From NCBI GenBank assembly GCA_900548455.1, contig URKQ01000007.1:99464-163463 (forward strand): a DNA stretch of 64,000 nt, given 5' to 3'. The stretch's first letter is position 1, and the number at the start of each line of letters is the position of its first letter. Both the position numbers and the translations under genes were made by a program. Source of the stretch: an uncultured Clostridium sp. Lineage in GTDB: Bacteria > Bacillota > Clostridia > Clostridiales > Clostridiaceae. Below the pieces are notes generated by a model. It was not told the DNA's origin, did not search any database, and saw nothing but the letters and a program-made list of their open reading frames with translations. Shown piece after piece: positions 1 to 8,307 of the stretch.

Positions 1-827
1 TTGTTTTGATATGGATTATTTTCATAGCCACCATTATTCATATTTGAATTTTGTGTAATATCCATCTGTGGTTCTTTTGGAGCTACTTGCTGCTGTACTA
101 CCGGTTCACTAACTGGAATTTGTTCAGCTTCTACAGTAGCTTCTTCTTTTTCTTCAGTACCCATCATTATACTTACTATTTTCTTAGCTGTTGCTATTGG
201 TAATACTTGTACTATATTACTATCAACTAAATCCCCAATAGTCATTCTAAAACTAATATTAACTATTTCTTCATCTGGATCTATATCCGTTGAAATCTCT
301 TCAGAATTTTCATCACATACTGAAGATATTGGTGGAGATATATTTACTTCTCTTGCAAACATTGTAGCCATTGAAGTAGCAGCTGAACCTATCATTTGAT
401 TCATCGCTTCTTGAACAGCACTTATTTCTAATTCACTAAGTGTTTCAGGTTCATCAACTACCCCATCTCCACCCATCATAAGATTAGCGATAACTGCTGA
501 ATCTGCAATGTTTATAACAAATAAATTACCTCCAGCTATTCCACTTACAAACTGTACATCTAATACTATATTAGGAGTTTTAAAGCCCTTCCTTAATTCG
601 TTCAATGTACTAATGGTAATAGTTGGAGTAGTAATGTTTACGGACTTACCTACTACTGCTGAAAGAGCTGTAGCTGCTGTACCCATTGATATATTACCAA
701 CTTCACCTAACAAATCTTTCTCTAGATCAGATAACTCTTCTAGTTGTTTGGAACTTTCATTAGAATCATCATCCCCAATTAGCAGAGCATCTATTTCTTC
801 TTGTGAAAGAAACGAATTATCCATCAT
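1..827 (-). CDS. fliY: FliY flagellar motor switch phosphatase (3' end outside window)
   Basis: My translation of the minus strand gives an N-terminal LSQEEIDALL motif, the CheY-P binding peptide shared with FliM. Two CheC-like phosphatase repeats follow, with the E..GN signature in LLGEVGNISMGTAATALSA (about residues 40-60) and a second copy near residue 140. A Gln/Pro/Asn-rich linker is cut by the window edge; the FliN-like C-terminal domain should lie beyond base 1. FliY dephosphorylates CheY-P at the flagellar switch of Firmicutes. The start is the first of two ATG codons at 827, six bases after AAAGGAG, overlapping the fliM stop by 11 bases, so translation is probably coupled. Confidence 0.93.
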   Translation of the reverse strand, partial: MMDNSFLSQEEIDALLIGDDDSNESSKQLEELSDLEKDLLGEVGNISMGTAATALSAVVGKSVNITTPTITISTLNELRKGFKTPNIVLDVQFVSGIAGGNLFVINIADSAVIANLMMGGDGVVDEPETLSELEISAVQEAMNQMIGSAATSMATMFAREVNISPPISSVCDENSEEISTDIDPDEEIVNISFRMTIGDLVDSNIVQVLPIATAKKIVSIMMGTEEKEEATVEAEQIPVSEPVVQQQVAPKEPQMDITQNSNMNNGGYENNPYQN

Positions 828-1812
828 TTTCAACTCCTTTTTCTATATTTCTAATTATTTGAACTGCCTTGTTTTTGCCAACCAGTCCTGGCTTAGCTGT
901 AAATAAAAGCTGATCTTCTACATAAATGTCTATAGGACTGTCACAAGTTCTATCTAGGGTAATAATATCACCCTTAAATAAATTCAAGAAATCATTGACG
1001 GAAATTTTCGTTTCTCCTAATACAGCTTTCATACCTACATCAACACTCTTAACAGTTTTATCTATTTGTTCCTTAGCACCTTCTCCTAGCTCACTATCAC
1101 TAGTTGTAAACCAGTTTTTGATGACTAATTTATCAAGAACATTTTCTATACTTAAATATGGTATACATAAATTAATTAGAAGTGTTGTATCAAACATTTC
1201 TACACTAAATGTTATAAGTGCAACTGGCTCATTAGGAGCTAGAATTTGATTTAGTGCTGGATTTGTTTCCATGCTATCTAATATTGGATCAACATGCATA
1301 ACATCTTCCCATGCTAATTTTAGTTTAGAAATTAATTCTTGATTTATATGTTTAATTATATTTTTTTCTATGTCAGTAAGTTCCTTAATTAAAGGAGTCT
1401 TACCCCCCTGCCCACCGGCTAAAACATCATATATTCTAAGAACAAATTCCTCATTAGTCTCTAATATGAGCTGACCATCAAGTGGCGTCATTCTAAATAA
1501 ACTTAGCACAGTAGTGGTAGGAATAGAGTGGATAAATTCCTCATAGGTAATTTGCTCCACATTCTCTATTCTCATCTTCACATTACTTCTTAGCTGTGCA
1601 GTTAAATAGTTTGACACAATTCTTGCATAGTTATCATGAATAACTTCTACTGCTCTAACTACATCTTTAGAGAACTTTTGAGGTCTCTTAAAATCATAAT
1701 TTTTTATTTTTAAATTTTCCTCATCTTTTTCTATGTCACTTGGTTCTAATTCACCAGAGGACAAGGCAGATAAAAGTGCATCAATTTCACTTTGTGATAA
1801 AGTTTCTGCCAT
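817..1812 (-). CDS. fliM: FliM flagellar motor switch protein
   Basis: 331 residues, the usual FliM length. The N-terminal SQSEIDALLSAL segment is the CheY-P docking peptide. The middle domain (about 45-230) carries the GGQGG signature in YDVLAGGQGGKTPL, and the last 75 residues form the SpoA/FliN-like domain (KISVNDFLNLFKGDIITLD). FliM sits in the C-ring and reverses rotation when CheY-P binds. It is preceded by cheW and overlaps fliY, so switch proteins are co-transcribed with chemotaxis signalling genes. Nothing looks damaged. Confidence 0.96.
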   Translation of the reverse strand: MAETLSQSEIDALLSALSSGELEPSDIEKDEENLKIKNYDFKRPQKFSKDVVRAVEVIHDNYARIVSNYLTAQLRSNVKMRIENVEQITYEEFIHSIPTTTVLSLFRMTPLDGQLILETNEEFVLRIYDVLAGGQGGKTPLIKELTDIEKNIIKHINQELISKLKLAWEDVMHVDPILDSMETNPALNQILAPNEPVALITFSVEMFDTTLLINLCIPYLSIENVLDKLVIKNWFTTSDSELGEGAKEQIDKTVKSVDVGMKAVLGETKISVNDFLNLFKGDIITLDRTCDSPIDIYVEDQLLFTAKPGLVGKNKAVQIIRNIEKGVENDG

Positions 1813-1838
1813 AGTCTACCTCATTTCTCCCTACAGGG

Positions 1839-2237
1839 CTATTGTAGTAGTTTATCTATCTCAATCATTGTAATTATTCTATCATTTAAATTTATTATTC
1901 CCTTTATAAAAGGTTTATCCTTATCTTCCATTATTTTAGTGACCATATCATCTTCAATGTTCATAACCTCTTCTACACTGTCAACAGTTATTCCAACTTC
2001 TTCTCCAGCCATCTCAAGTACTATAACGTTGTTATTATTTTCATCTGATATATTCATTCCTAATAGAAGATTGATATCTAATACTGTAAGAATACTTCCT
2101 CTTAAGTTGATGAGTCCCTTAATATAAGGTTGTGCCTTTGGAACCTTTGTGATTTTCATTAGTCCATTAATTCCTTGAACTTTGCTTGTTTCAACCGCAA
2201 ATTTTTCTTCACCTATTGTAAAAACTACAACTTGCAT
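1839..2237 (-). CDS. cheW: CheW chemotaxis coupling protein (copy 1)
   Basis: A single CheW-like beta-barrel domain fills the 132 residues, with the typical YIKGLINLRGSILTVLDI stretch and a C-terminal KGIINLNDRIITMIEI strand pair. CheW bridges receptors (MCPs) and CheA. I place the start at ATG 2237: AGGTGA stands five bases upstream, and the longer reading frame from 2246 would use a GTG inside this ribosome site. It lies between cheY and fliM. A second cheW-like gene is at 7832-8296. Confidence 0.93.
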   Translation of the reverse strand: MQVVVFTIGEEKFAVETSKVQGINGLMKITKVPKAQPYIKGLINLRGSILTVLDINLLLGMNISDENNNNVIVLEMAGEEVGITVDSVEEVMNIEDDMVTKIMEDKDKPFIKGIINLNDRIITMIEIDKLLQ

Positions 2238-2277
2238 CCAAATCACCTCTTTCTTCTTTTGGGATAATCTAAATAAT

Positions 2278-2637
2278 TTATCCTAATACCTTTTTAACAG
2301 CTTCTAAAACTCTATCAGCTTGGAAAGGCTTTACAATAAAATCTTTTGCTCCAGCTTTAATAGCATCCATTACCATGCTTTGTTGTCCCATTGCACTACA
2401 CATTACAATCTTAGCATTTGGATCAAAAGCTCTGATTTCTTTAACCGCTTCAATTCCATCCATTTCTGGCATTGTAATATCCATAGTAACTATATCTGGT
2501 TTTTCCGCCTTATACATTTCTACAGCTTTCAAACCATTTCCTGCTTCTCCTACAACCTCATATCCATTCTTCTCAAGAATATCTTTAACCATCATTCTCA
2601 TAAATGTAGCGTCATCTACAATTAAAACTTTTGCCAT
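2278..2637 (-). CDS. cheY: CheY response regulator
   Basis: 119 residues, one receiver domain and no output domain. Acidic pocket D8/D9, phospho-acceptor D53 in TMDITMPEMDG, the Thr/Ser position in MCSAMGQ and K in the FIVKPF motif are all present. CheY-P made by CheA binds FliM/FliY at the motor; in Firmicutes it favours counter-clockwise rotation. It sits directly downstream of cheC, which encodes its phosphatase, 17 bases after that stop codon. Confidence 0.96.
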   Translation of the reverse strand: MAKVLIVDDATFMRMMVKDILEKNGYEVVGEAGNGLKAVEMYKAEKPDIVTMDITMPEMDGIEAVKEIRAFDPNAKIVMCSAMGQQSMVMDAIKAGAKDFIVKPFQADRVLEAVKKVLG

Positions 2638-2653
2638 TTTTCCATAACCTCCG

Positions 2654-3247
2654 TTAACATAATCCTAAAGATTCTAATATTTTTTCTAAAGATCCAGGTG
2701 CTGGTATAAAGTAAAAGTCACCCCTTAGATCCTCATTTTCTTGTGAAAATCCTGTTTCTATATCTAGTACGTAATCATTATATTGTCCAGATTCAATAAA
2801 TGTTGTAGACAATACTGCTCCAATAATGTCCCTTGTAACTGCTGGGACTGATGGGAATAATTTAAGCCCAGTAACTTGTCCAATAGCATTCATATAAGTT
2901 GCAAATATAATATTTCCTATTTCCCCAAGAGCTGAGTATCCCATTTCATTAAGGTCATCACCATCTTGTTGTCCTACAAGCATACTTGCGATCTTCATCA
3001 TTGCTTCTGTATCAAACATAAATAAAATGTTTCCTGGAGCTTCACCCAATACTCTAGCTACTACTGCATATACAATAGTTTCTTCATTCACTTTATCAAA
3101 GATATCTTCTAGTGATATAAAATTCACTCTAGGAACTGTAATTTGAATTTCTTTTCCTAAAATTTGAGCCATTGCAGTAGCTGCATTTCCAAGTCCTATA
3201 TTTCCAATTTCTCTTAGAGCATCGATTTGAATTTCACTATACTCCAT
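2654..3247 (-). CDS. cheC: CheC CheY-P phosphatase
   Basis: 197 residues with the two CheC/FliY phosphatase motifs: ALREIGNIGLGNAATA near residue 10 and ALGEIGNIIFATYMNAIG near residue 106, each with the catalytic Glu and Asn. CheC dephosphorylates CheY-P slowly and is stimulated by CheD, encoded at 7340-7828. Its presence beside FliY means two CheY-P phosphatases are encoded in the operon. GGAGG ribosome site just upstream of ATG 3247. Confidence 0.95.
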   Translation of the reverse strand: MEYSEIQIDALREIGNIGLGNAATAMAQILGKEIQITVPRVNFISLEDIFDKVNEETIVYAVVARVLGEAPGNILFMFDTEAMMKIASMLVGQQDGDDLNEMGYSALGEIGNIIFATYMNAIGQVTGLKLFPSVPAVTRDIIGAVLSTTFIESGQYNDYVLDIETGFSQENEDLRGDFYFIPAPGSLEKILESLGLC

Positions 3248-3259
3248 ATACTATACCTC

Positions 3260-5362
3260 CTAAATTAACGCAGGCACATCTAAAATAAGAGTTACTAATC
3301 CGTCTCCTAAGATTGTCGCACCAATATATTCCTTAGTTGATTTTAATATATTGCTAAATGTCTTTATTACTATTTCCTTCTGTCCTAATAATGAATCTAC
3401 AACTAAAGCAACTTCTTTTTCACCAACTTTAGCAAGGATTATATACTTTTTGCCATAATCTTTGCTTTCAATATCTAATTTATCATTAATTCTTATTAAT
3501 TGGAATACCTTATCGTTATAAGTTAAAACTTCTTTATTATTTGTCTTCTTAATGTTTTCTTGATTATATTCCATTACTCTATCAATAAAAGCAAGAGATA
3601 TTGCCATTGTTTCATCTCCAACTTTAACTAATAGGGATTGAATTATTTGCAAAGTAAGCGGTAATTTAATTACAAAAGCGCTTCCCTTACCAATTTCACT
3701 AATTACATCAACAGTTCCACCTAAGCTTGCAATTTTTGTTTTAACAACATCCATTCCAACGCCTCTACCAGAAATGTCTGTAACTACTTCATTAGTACTA
3801 AAACCTTGAGCAAATATTAAGTTTTTAATATCATTATCGCTCATTCCTTCTGTATTAATTCCCTTTTTCTCTGCCTTTGCTTTAATTCTTTCAACATCTA
3901 GTCCATTACCGTCATCTTCAACTTTAATAACAGCCTTAGTTCCTTCTGAATAAGCAATCAATCTTATTTTACCTGCTGGTGATTTTCCATCTGCTTTTCT
4001 TTTCTCAGCTGATTCGATTCCATGATCCGCTGCATTTCTTAGTAAGTGAATAAGAGGTTCTCCTATTTCTTCAATTACTGTTCTATCAAGCTCAGTATCT
4101 TGACCTTGAATTTCAAAATCAATTTCCTTGTTAAGCTCTATAGATAAATCTCTAATCATTCTTGGGAATCTATTAAATACTACATCAAGAGGAAGCATTC
4201 TAATCTTCATTACAAGGTCTTGTAAGTCCGTTGTTGTTCTTGCTACCTGCTCTAATGTTTCATTAAGTTCGGCTATTCTATGGTTTGCACTAATCTGCTC
4301 AAGCCTTGTTCTATGTATAACAAGCTCTGATACCATGTTCATAAAGTTATCTAGTTTATCTAAATCAACTCTTACAGATTGTCCAACACCTTTTCCTCTA
4401 GCCTTATTCCCAGCCTTCTTATGTTCATCAGATTTCTTTTCTGCTGTTTTTCTTTCACTTTTTACTTTTGGAGCTTCCACCTTAGTTTCGGCCGTTTTAG
4501 CTTCCACCTTTGGTGTTTCTGAAGTATTTTCAGAAGTAACTGTGGCAGCAGTCTCTTCTACAGCTTTTGAAGCTACAGTTTTAACTACTGAACTTGATAT
4601 TTCTTCTACTAAAACTTCTCTAATTTCAGAGATTGCTTCAATATTATGAAGAATTTCATCTCTTGAAACTTCAGTAACAAATATTAAATCAATATCAAAA
4701 TCAAAGTTTTCACTTTCTAAATCTTCAAGATTTGGAGTTGATTTTATAATCTCCCCCTTACTCTCTAAAGTTTGGAATAAAATAAATACTCTAGCTGATT
4801 TTAATATGGTTTTCTCATCTAATTTTACATGAATATGTAGTCCATTAAAGCCATTCTTTTTAGCTTCTCTTAGTGTATCAAGATCATACTCATTTAAGCC
4901 TAAATCTTTTCCACCATTATTTGAAGGAGCCTTTTTTTCAGCAGCTGTAGCTTCTGTTTTCTTCTCTACTGAACTACTATTATGATTATTAGCAATATCT
5001 ATAAGTTTTGTAACTATATCTTCAACATCTAGATCTCCATCTCCACCGTCAGTAATATCACTAACCATAGCTTCTAAAGTATCAAGACATTTAAATAAAA
5101 CTGTTACAACTTCATGAGTTACTTTTAACTTTCCTTCTCTAAATTGAGATAAAACATCTTCCATTTTATGAGTAAGTTCAGCCATTTTAGTATATCCCAT
5201 GGTAGCTGCCATTCCTTTAATTGTATGGGCCACTCTAAATATTTGATTTAACATTTCTGTATCTTCAGAATCATTTTCTAGTATAAGTAATGATTCATTT
5301 AGAGTTTGAAGATTATCACTTGACTCTTCTAAAAACATAGATAAATATTGAGAAGTATCCAT
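3260..5362 (-). CDS. cheA: CheA chemotaxis histidine kinase
   Basis: 700 residues with the full domain order. P1 Hpt has phospho-acceptor H46 in FRVAHTIKGMAA. A CheY-binding P2 lies near residues 170-255. An Ala/Glu/Lys-rich linker runs about 258-330. The P3 dimerisation helices start at VDLDKLDNFMNMVSELV. The P4 ATPase has N box HLLRNAADHGIES, G1 DDGNGLD and G2 GRGVGMDVVK, and P5 is CheW-like to the end. It phosphorylates CheY and CheB on receptor command. The charged linker is low complexity but in frame. Confidence 0.97.
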   Translation of the reverse strand: MDTSQYLSMFLEESSDNLQTLNESLLILENDSEDTEMLNQIFRVAHTIKGMAATMGYTKMAELTHKMEDVLSQFREGKLKVTHEVVTVLFKCLDTLEAMVSDITDGGDGDLDVEDIVTKLIDIANNHNSSSVEKKTEATAAEKKAPSNNGGKDLGLNEYDLDTLREAKKNGFNGLHIHVKLDEKTILKSARVFILFQTLESKGEIIKSTPNLEDLESENFDFDIDLIFVTEVSRDEILHNIEAISEIREVLVEEISSSVVKTVASKAVEETAATVTSENTSETPKVEAKTAETKVEAPKVKSERKTAEKKSDEHKKAGNKARGKGVGQSVRVDLDKLDNFMNMVSELVIHRTRLEQISANHRIAELNETLEQVARTTTDLQDLVMKIRMLPLDVVFNRFPRMIRDLSIELNKEIDFEIQGQDTELDRTVIEEIGEPLIHLLRNAADHGIESAEKRKADGKSPAGKIRLIAYSEGTKAVIKVEDDGNGLDVERIKAKAEKKGINTEGMSDNDIKNLIFAQGFSTNEVVTDISGRGVGMDVVKTKIASLGGTVDVISEIGKGSAFVIKLPLTLQIIQSLLVKVGDETMAISLAFIDRVMEYNQENIKKTNNKEVLTYNDKVFQLIRINDKLDIESKDYGKKYIILAKVGEKEVALVVDSLLGQKEIVIKTFSNILKSTKEYIGATILGDGLVTLILDVPALI

Positions 5363-5374
5363 TACACACCCTCC

Positions 5375-6139
5375 TTAAATCTTCTTATAAATAAATGTTG
5401 ATAATTTTTCAAAGCCAAATTCCTTATATCCATAAATGCTTTCGGTAGCTCCTATAAAAAGAAGTCCCCCTGGTTTTAAAGCCTTTGAAAATTTTTCATA
5501 TATTTCTTCTTTAACTTCATTTGTGAAGTATATGACAACATTTCTACAAATAATGACATCAAAGCCATTATCATAATTTTCAAGAATTAAATCATGTTTC
5601 TTAAATTTCACTAAATCCCTTATTTCTTTTTCGAGAACATATTTACCATCTACATCTTTAAAATACTTATTAAGTTGATCCTTTGGAACATTCTTAACAT
5701 CAGCACTTGCATACTCCCCTTGTTTAGCTCTGGCAAGTATATTTTCATCTAAATCTGTAGCTATAATATTATGTTTAACCCTAGGATTCATATCTTTAAG
5801 CATCATTGCTACTGAGTATGGTTCACACCCTAAGGAACACGCTGCACTCCAAATTTTAAGAGGTTTATTTTCTGATAACTCTCTTTTTATAAAACCTTTG
5901 AATTCATCAAAAATTTGTGGATTTCTATAAAATTCTGTAACATTAATAGTTACGTAATCAAGAAACTTATATCTAACTTCTTTATCATTTTTTATCATAA
6001 CCATATACTCATCTAAGTTTTTAGCTCCTGATCTAGTCATGATTGTTTGTATTCTTCTATGTAGCTGATTAGATTTATATGCTGTTAGATCTATCTTAAA
6101 TTCCTTCAACACAAAATTCTCAAATTTAGCAAAATCCAT
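5375..6139 (-). CDS. cheR: CheR chemoreceptor methyltransferase
   Basis: 254 residues. The N-terminal helical CheR domain (1-70) is followed by an SAM-dependent methyltransferase domain with motif I IWSAACSLGCEPYSVAMML, acidic ATDLDENIL and the IICRNVVIYF strand. It methylates glutamates of MCPs, opposing CheB. The ATG overlaps the cheB stop as TAATG, so the two adaptation enzymes are translationally coupled. Confidence 0.95.
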   Translation of the reverse strand: MDFAKFENFVLKEFKIDLTAYKSNQLHRRIQTIMTRSGAKNLDEYMVMIKNDKEVRYKFLDYVTINVTEFYRNPQIFDEFKGFIKRELSENKPLKIWSAACSLGCEPYSVAMMLKDMNPRVKHNIIATDLDENILARAKQGEYASADVKNVPKDQLNKYFKDVDGKYVLEKEIRDLVKFKKHDLILENYDNGFDVIICRNVVIYFTNEVKEEIYEKFSKALKPGGLLFIGATESIYGYKEFGFEKLSTFIYKKI

Positions 6140-7290
6140 TAGTTTCTCCCTTCTCCTAACACTATGTTACTAATCCTCTTACTAACATCATAAAGTGGAA
6201 TTACTTCATCCACCATATTAGTTTCAAAGGCTGCTCTTGGCATTCCATAAATAACACAGGTAGATTCATCTTCAGATATTGTATATCCCCCAGCTTGCTT
6301 TATGGCAACTATTCCATCTGCACCATCTCTACCCATCCCTGTCAATATAACTCCAAGTAAGTTATTTCTATATTCTTTGACAGCAGATACAAAGAGCTTG
6401 TCTACAGCTGGCCTAACTCCCCATATGCTTGGTTCTAAGTTAAGACGTATTTTTTTATCAATTACAGTCATGTGCTTTCCACCAGGTGCTATATACACAA
6501 CTCCCTTTTCAACATCCATACCCTCACTTGCCTCAACAACAGATAAATTACTAAATCTATTTAATCTATCGGCAAAAGCCTTTGTAAAACCTTCCGGCAT
6601 ATGCTGAACCACAAGAACTGGAACATTCAAATTACTTGGAAGTTTAGTAATAACTTCATATAAAGCCTTAGGGCCTCCTGTGGATGCTCCAATCACAACT
6701 GCTGAGATCTTTCCAGATGAAACTATTTTCTTGCTTGTAGAATTTCTATTGGCAAGGGGCCTTTTTTCATCATGATTTGCAGTTACATCTTTTGACTTTA
6801 AAGTACTTATAGCTTCTTTAGCCTTAGAATCAATAGTACTATTAATTGATGTCCTTTTATTTATCGACCTACTCATCATATTTCTTGACTTAGAAGCACT
6901 TTTTATTTTAGAAATTAATATTTCTTTTACTGCATTTATATCTAAAGATATTGACCCTGAAGGCTTAGGCACAAAATCTATAGCACCTAATTCTAAACAT
7001 TCCATGGTGGTATCTGCTCCGTCTTTAGTAAGACTACTAAGCATTATAACCTTTGAATGAAGTTTCATTTCTACTATTTTTTTTAGTGCTTCAATCCCTG
7101 ACATTTTTGGCATTTCAACATCCAAAGTAATAACATCAGGTTTTAATGTCTTTAATTTTTCTAATAAATCTTCGCCATTTCTAGCAATTTCTATTACTTC
7201 CATGTCTGATTCCATATTTATCATATCTGAAATCATCCTTCTCATTAGAGCCGAATCATCCGCCACCATTACAGAAATTTTCTGTCCCAT
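6139..7290 (-). CDS. cheB: CheB receptor methylesterase/deamidase
   Basis: 383 residues. N-terminal receiver (acceptor Asp in ITLDVEMPKMSG, Lys in FVPKPSG), a Ser/Lys/Arg-rich linker about 130-190, then the CheB catalytic domain with Ser in VIGASTGGPKAL, His in VVQHMPEGFT and Asp in GMGRDGADG. Removes methyl groups from MCPs when phosphorylated by CheA. The linker is longer and more basic than in enteric CheB, but the triad is complete. Confidence 0.96.
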   Translation of the reverse strand: MGQKISVMVADDSALMRRMISDMINMESDMEVIEIARNGEDLLEKLKTLKPDVITLDVEMPKMSGIEALKKIVEMKLHSKVIMLSSLTKDGADTTMECLELGAIDFVPKPSGSISLDINAVKEILISKIKSASKSRNMMSRSINKRTSINSTIDSKAKEAISTLKSKDVTANHDEKRPLANRNSTSKKIVSSGKISAVVIGASTGGPKALYEVITKLPSNLNVPVLVVQHMPEGFTKAFADRLNRFSNLSVVEASEGMDVEKGVVYIAPGGKHMTVIDKKIRLNLEPSIWGVRPAVDKLFVSAVKEYRNNLLGVILTGMGRDGADGIVAIKQAGGYTISEDESTCVIYGMPRAAFETNMVDEVIPLYDVSKRISNIVLGEGRN

Positions 7291-7339
7291 ATGTACTCAC
7301 TCCACTCTTCTTTTATCTGATGTCTTTCAAGATAATAAA

Positions 7340-7828
7340 TTATACTATCTTTATGCCTTCCCCTACCGTCTTAATATGTAAATCCCCTGTTAACGTATCA
7401 AAGGTAATTGTTCTTCCCTTTGTTCCCCCAGTATCTTCACTAACGATTGGAATTCTTCTATTTTTAAGAGCTTCTTTTACAGCAGAAGCATTTCTTGCTC
7501 CTATATCCATATTAACTTTACTGTCAGCAAAGTTAAACATAGACGCCCCGCCTGCAATTTTAGCCTTCAATTCACGAACATTGGCTCCAAGTTTAACCAT
7601 TTCGTCAATTAAAATAGGTATTGCTAAATCTGCAAATTTGATAGGGTTTGAGACATTATTAAAATTACTACTACAAGGCAGCATAATATGAGCCAGTCCA
7701 CCAATTCCATTCTTCTTGTCTAAAATAGCTATTCCTATACACGAGCCAAGTCCTATTGTTATAAGCCTATCTGGAACCTTACCTACTTTGTAATCTGCAA
7801 TACCTACTTTTATTTCCTTATATTCCAT
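7340..7828 (-). CDS. cheD: CheD receptor glutamine deamidase
   Basis: 162 residues. The CheD signature is present: Cys in TIGLGSCIGIAI and His in GGLAHIMLP, plus the KIAGGASMF loop. CheD deamidates MCP glutamines and binds CheC, raising its phosphatase activity; the partner cheC is in the same operon. Ribosome site AAGG lies upstream of ATG 7828 and the gap to the preceding cheW-like gene is only three bases. Confidence 0.94.
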   Translation of the reverse strand: MEYKEIKVGIADYKVGKVPDRLITIGLGSCIGIAILDKKNGIGGLAHIMLPCSSNFNNVSNPIKFADLAIPILIDEMVKLGANVRELKAKIAGGASMFNFADSKVNMDIGARNASAVKEALKNRRIPIVSEDTGGTKGRTITFDTLTGDLHIKTVGEGIKIV

Positions 7829-7831
7829 ACG

Positions 7832-8296
7832 TTAACCTTCTATATTCCCTATTTTTTCTTTTTCTTCTAGGGAAAGTAGTTCGCCAAGTTTTAAAAGAAG
7901 TATTATCATATTCTTGTTTTTATCTTTGATAATCCCCCTTATATAGCGCTTTGAAATATTAGAAGATATAGTTGGTGTATTTTCTAGCTGATCTAACTTC
8001 ATTGATATTACTTCATTTACTGAATCAACAACAATTCCAAGTGCACTTTCTCCATCTCTTGCAACTATAATTGATCCATTTTCCTCTGGTTTCTCTGATT
8101 CAATATTGAATTTTTTTCTTAAATTTATAACTGGTAAAATACCATCTTGGTAATTTATAACTCCTTCTAAAAATTCTTCTGAATCAGGAAGTCTTGTTGG
8201 TTCATCATAATTCAGTATTCTTTCAACTTCTTTTATGTCTGCCGCAAAGCATTGATCTCCTAATTTAAATATTAGTATTTTAACTTCTTCTGCCAA
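7832..8296 (-). CDS. cheW: CheW-like coupling protein (copy 2)
   Basis: 154 residues of one CheW domain: ILIFKLGDQCFAADIKEVE at the start, LEGVINYQDGILPVINLRKKF in the core, then a C-terminal extension ending KEKIGNIEG. It probably couples CheA to a receptor set, like copy 1, from which it is clearly diverged. Initiation is TTG at 8296 behind GGAGGGA. No receiver domain follows, so it is not CheV. Confidence 0.88.
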   Translation of the reverse strand: MAEEVKILIFKLGDQCFAADIKEVERILNYDEPTRLPDSEEFLEGVINYQDGILPVINLRKKFNIESEKPEENGSIIVARDGESALGIVVDSVNEVISMKLDQLENTPTISSNISKRYIRGIIKDKNKNMIILLLKLGELLSLEEKEKIGNIEG

Positions 8297-8307
8297 AGTT
8301 ATCCCTC

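Noticed and set aside
4128..4649. 173-codon open frame on the plus strand inside cheA
   Set aside because: It is antisense to the repetitive Ala/Glu/Lys linker of CheA, has a Ser/Leu-rich shadow composition and no ribosome site.
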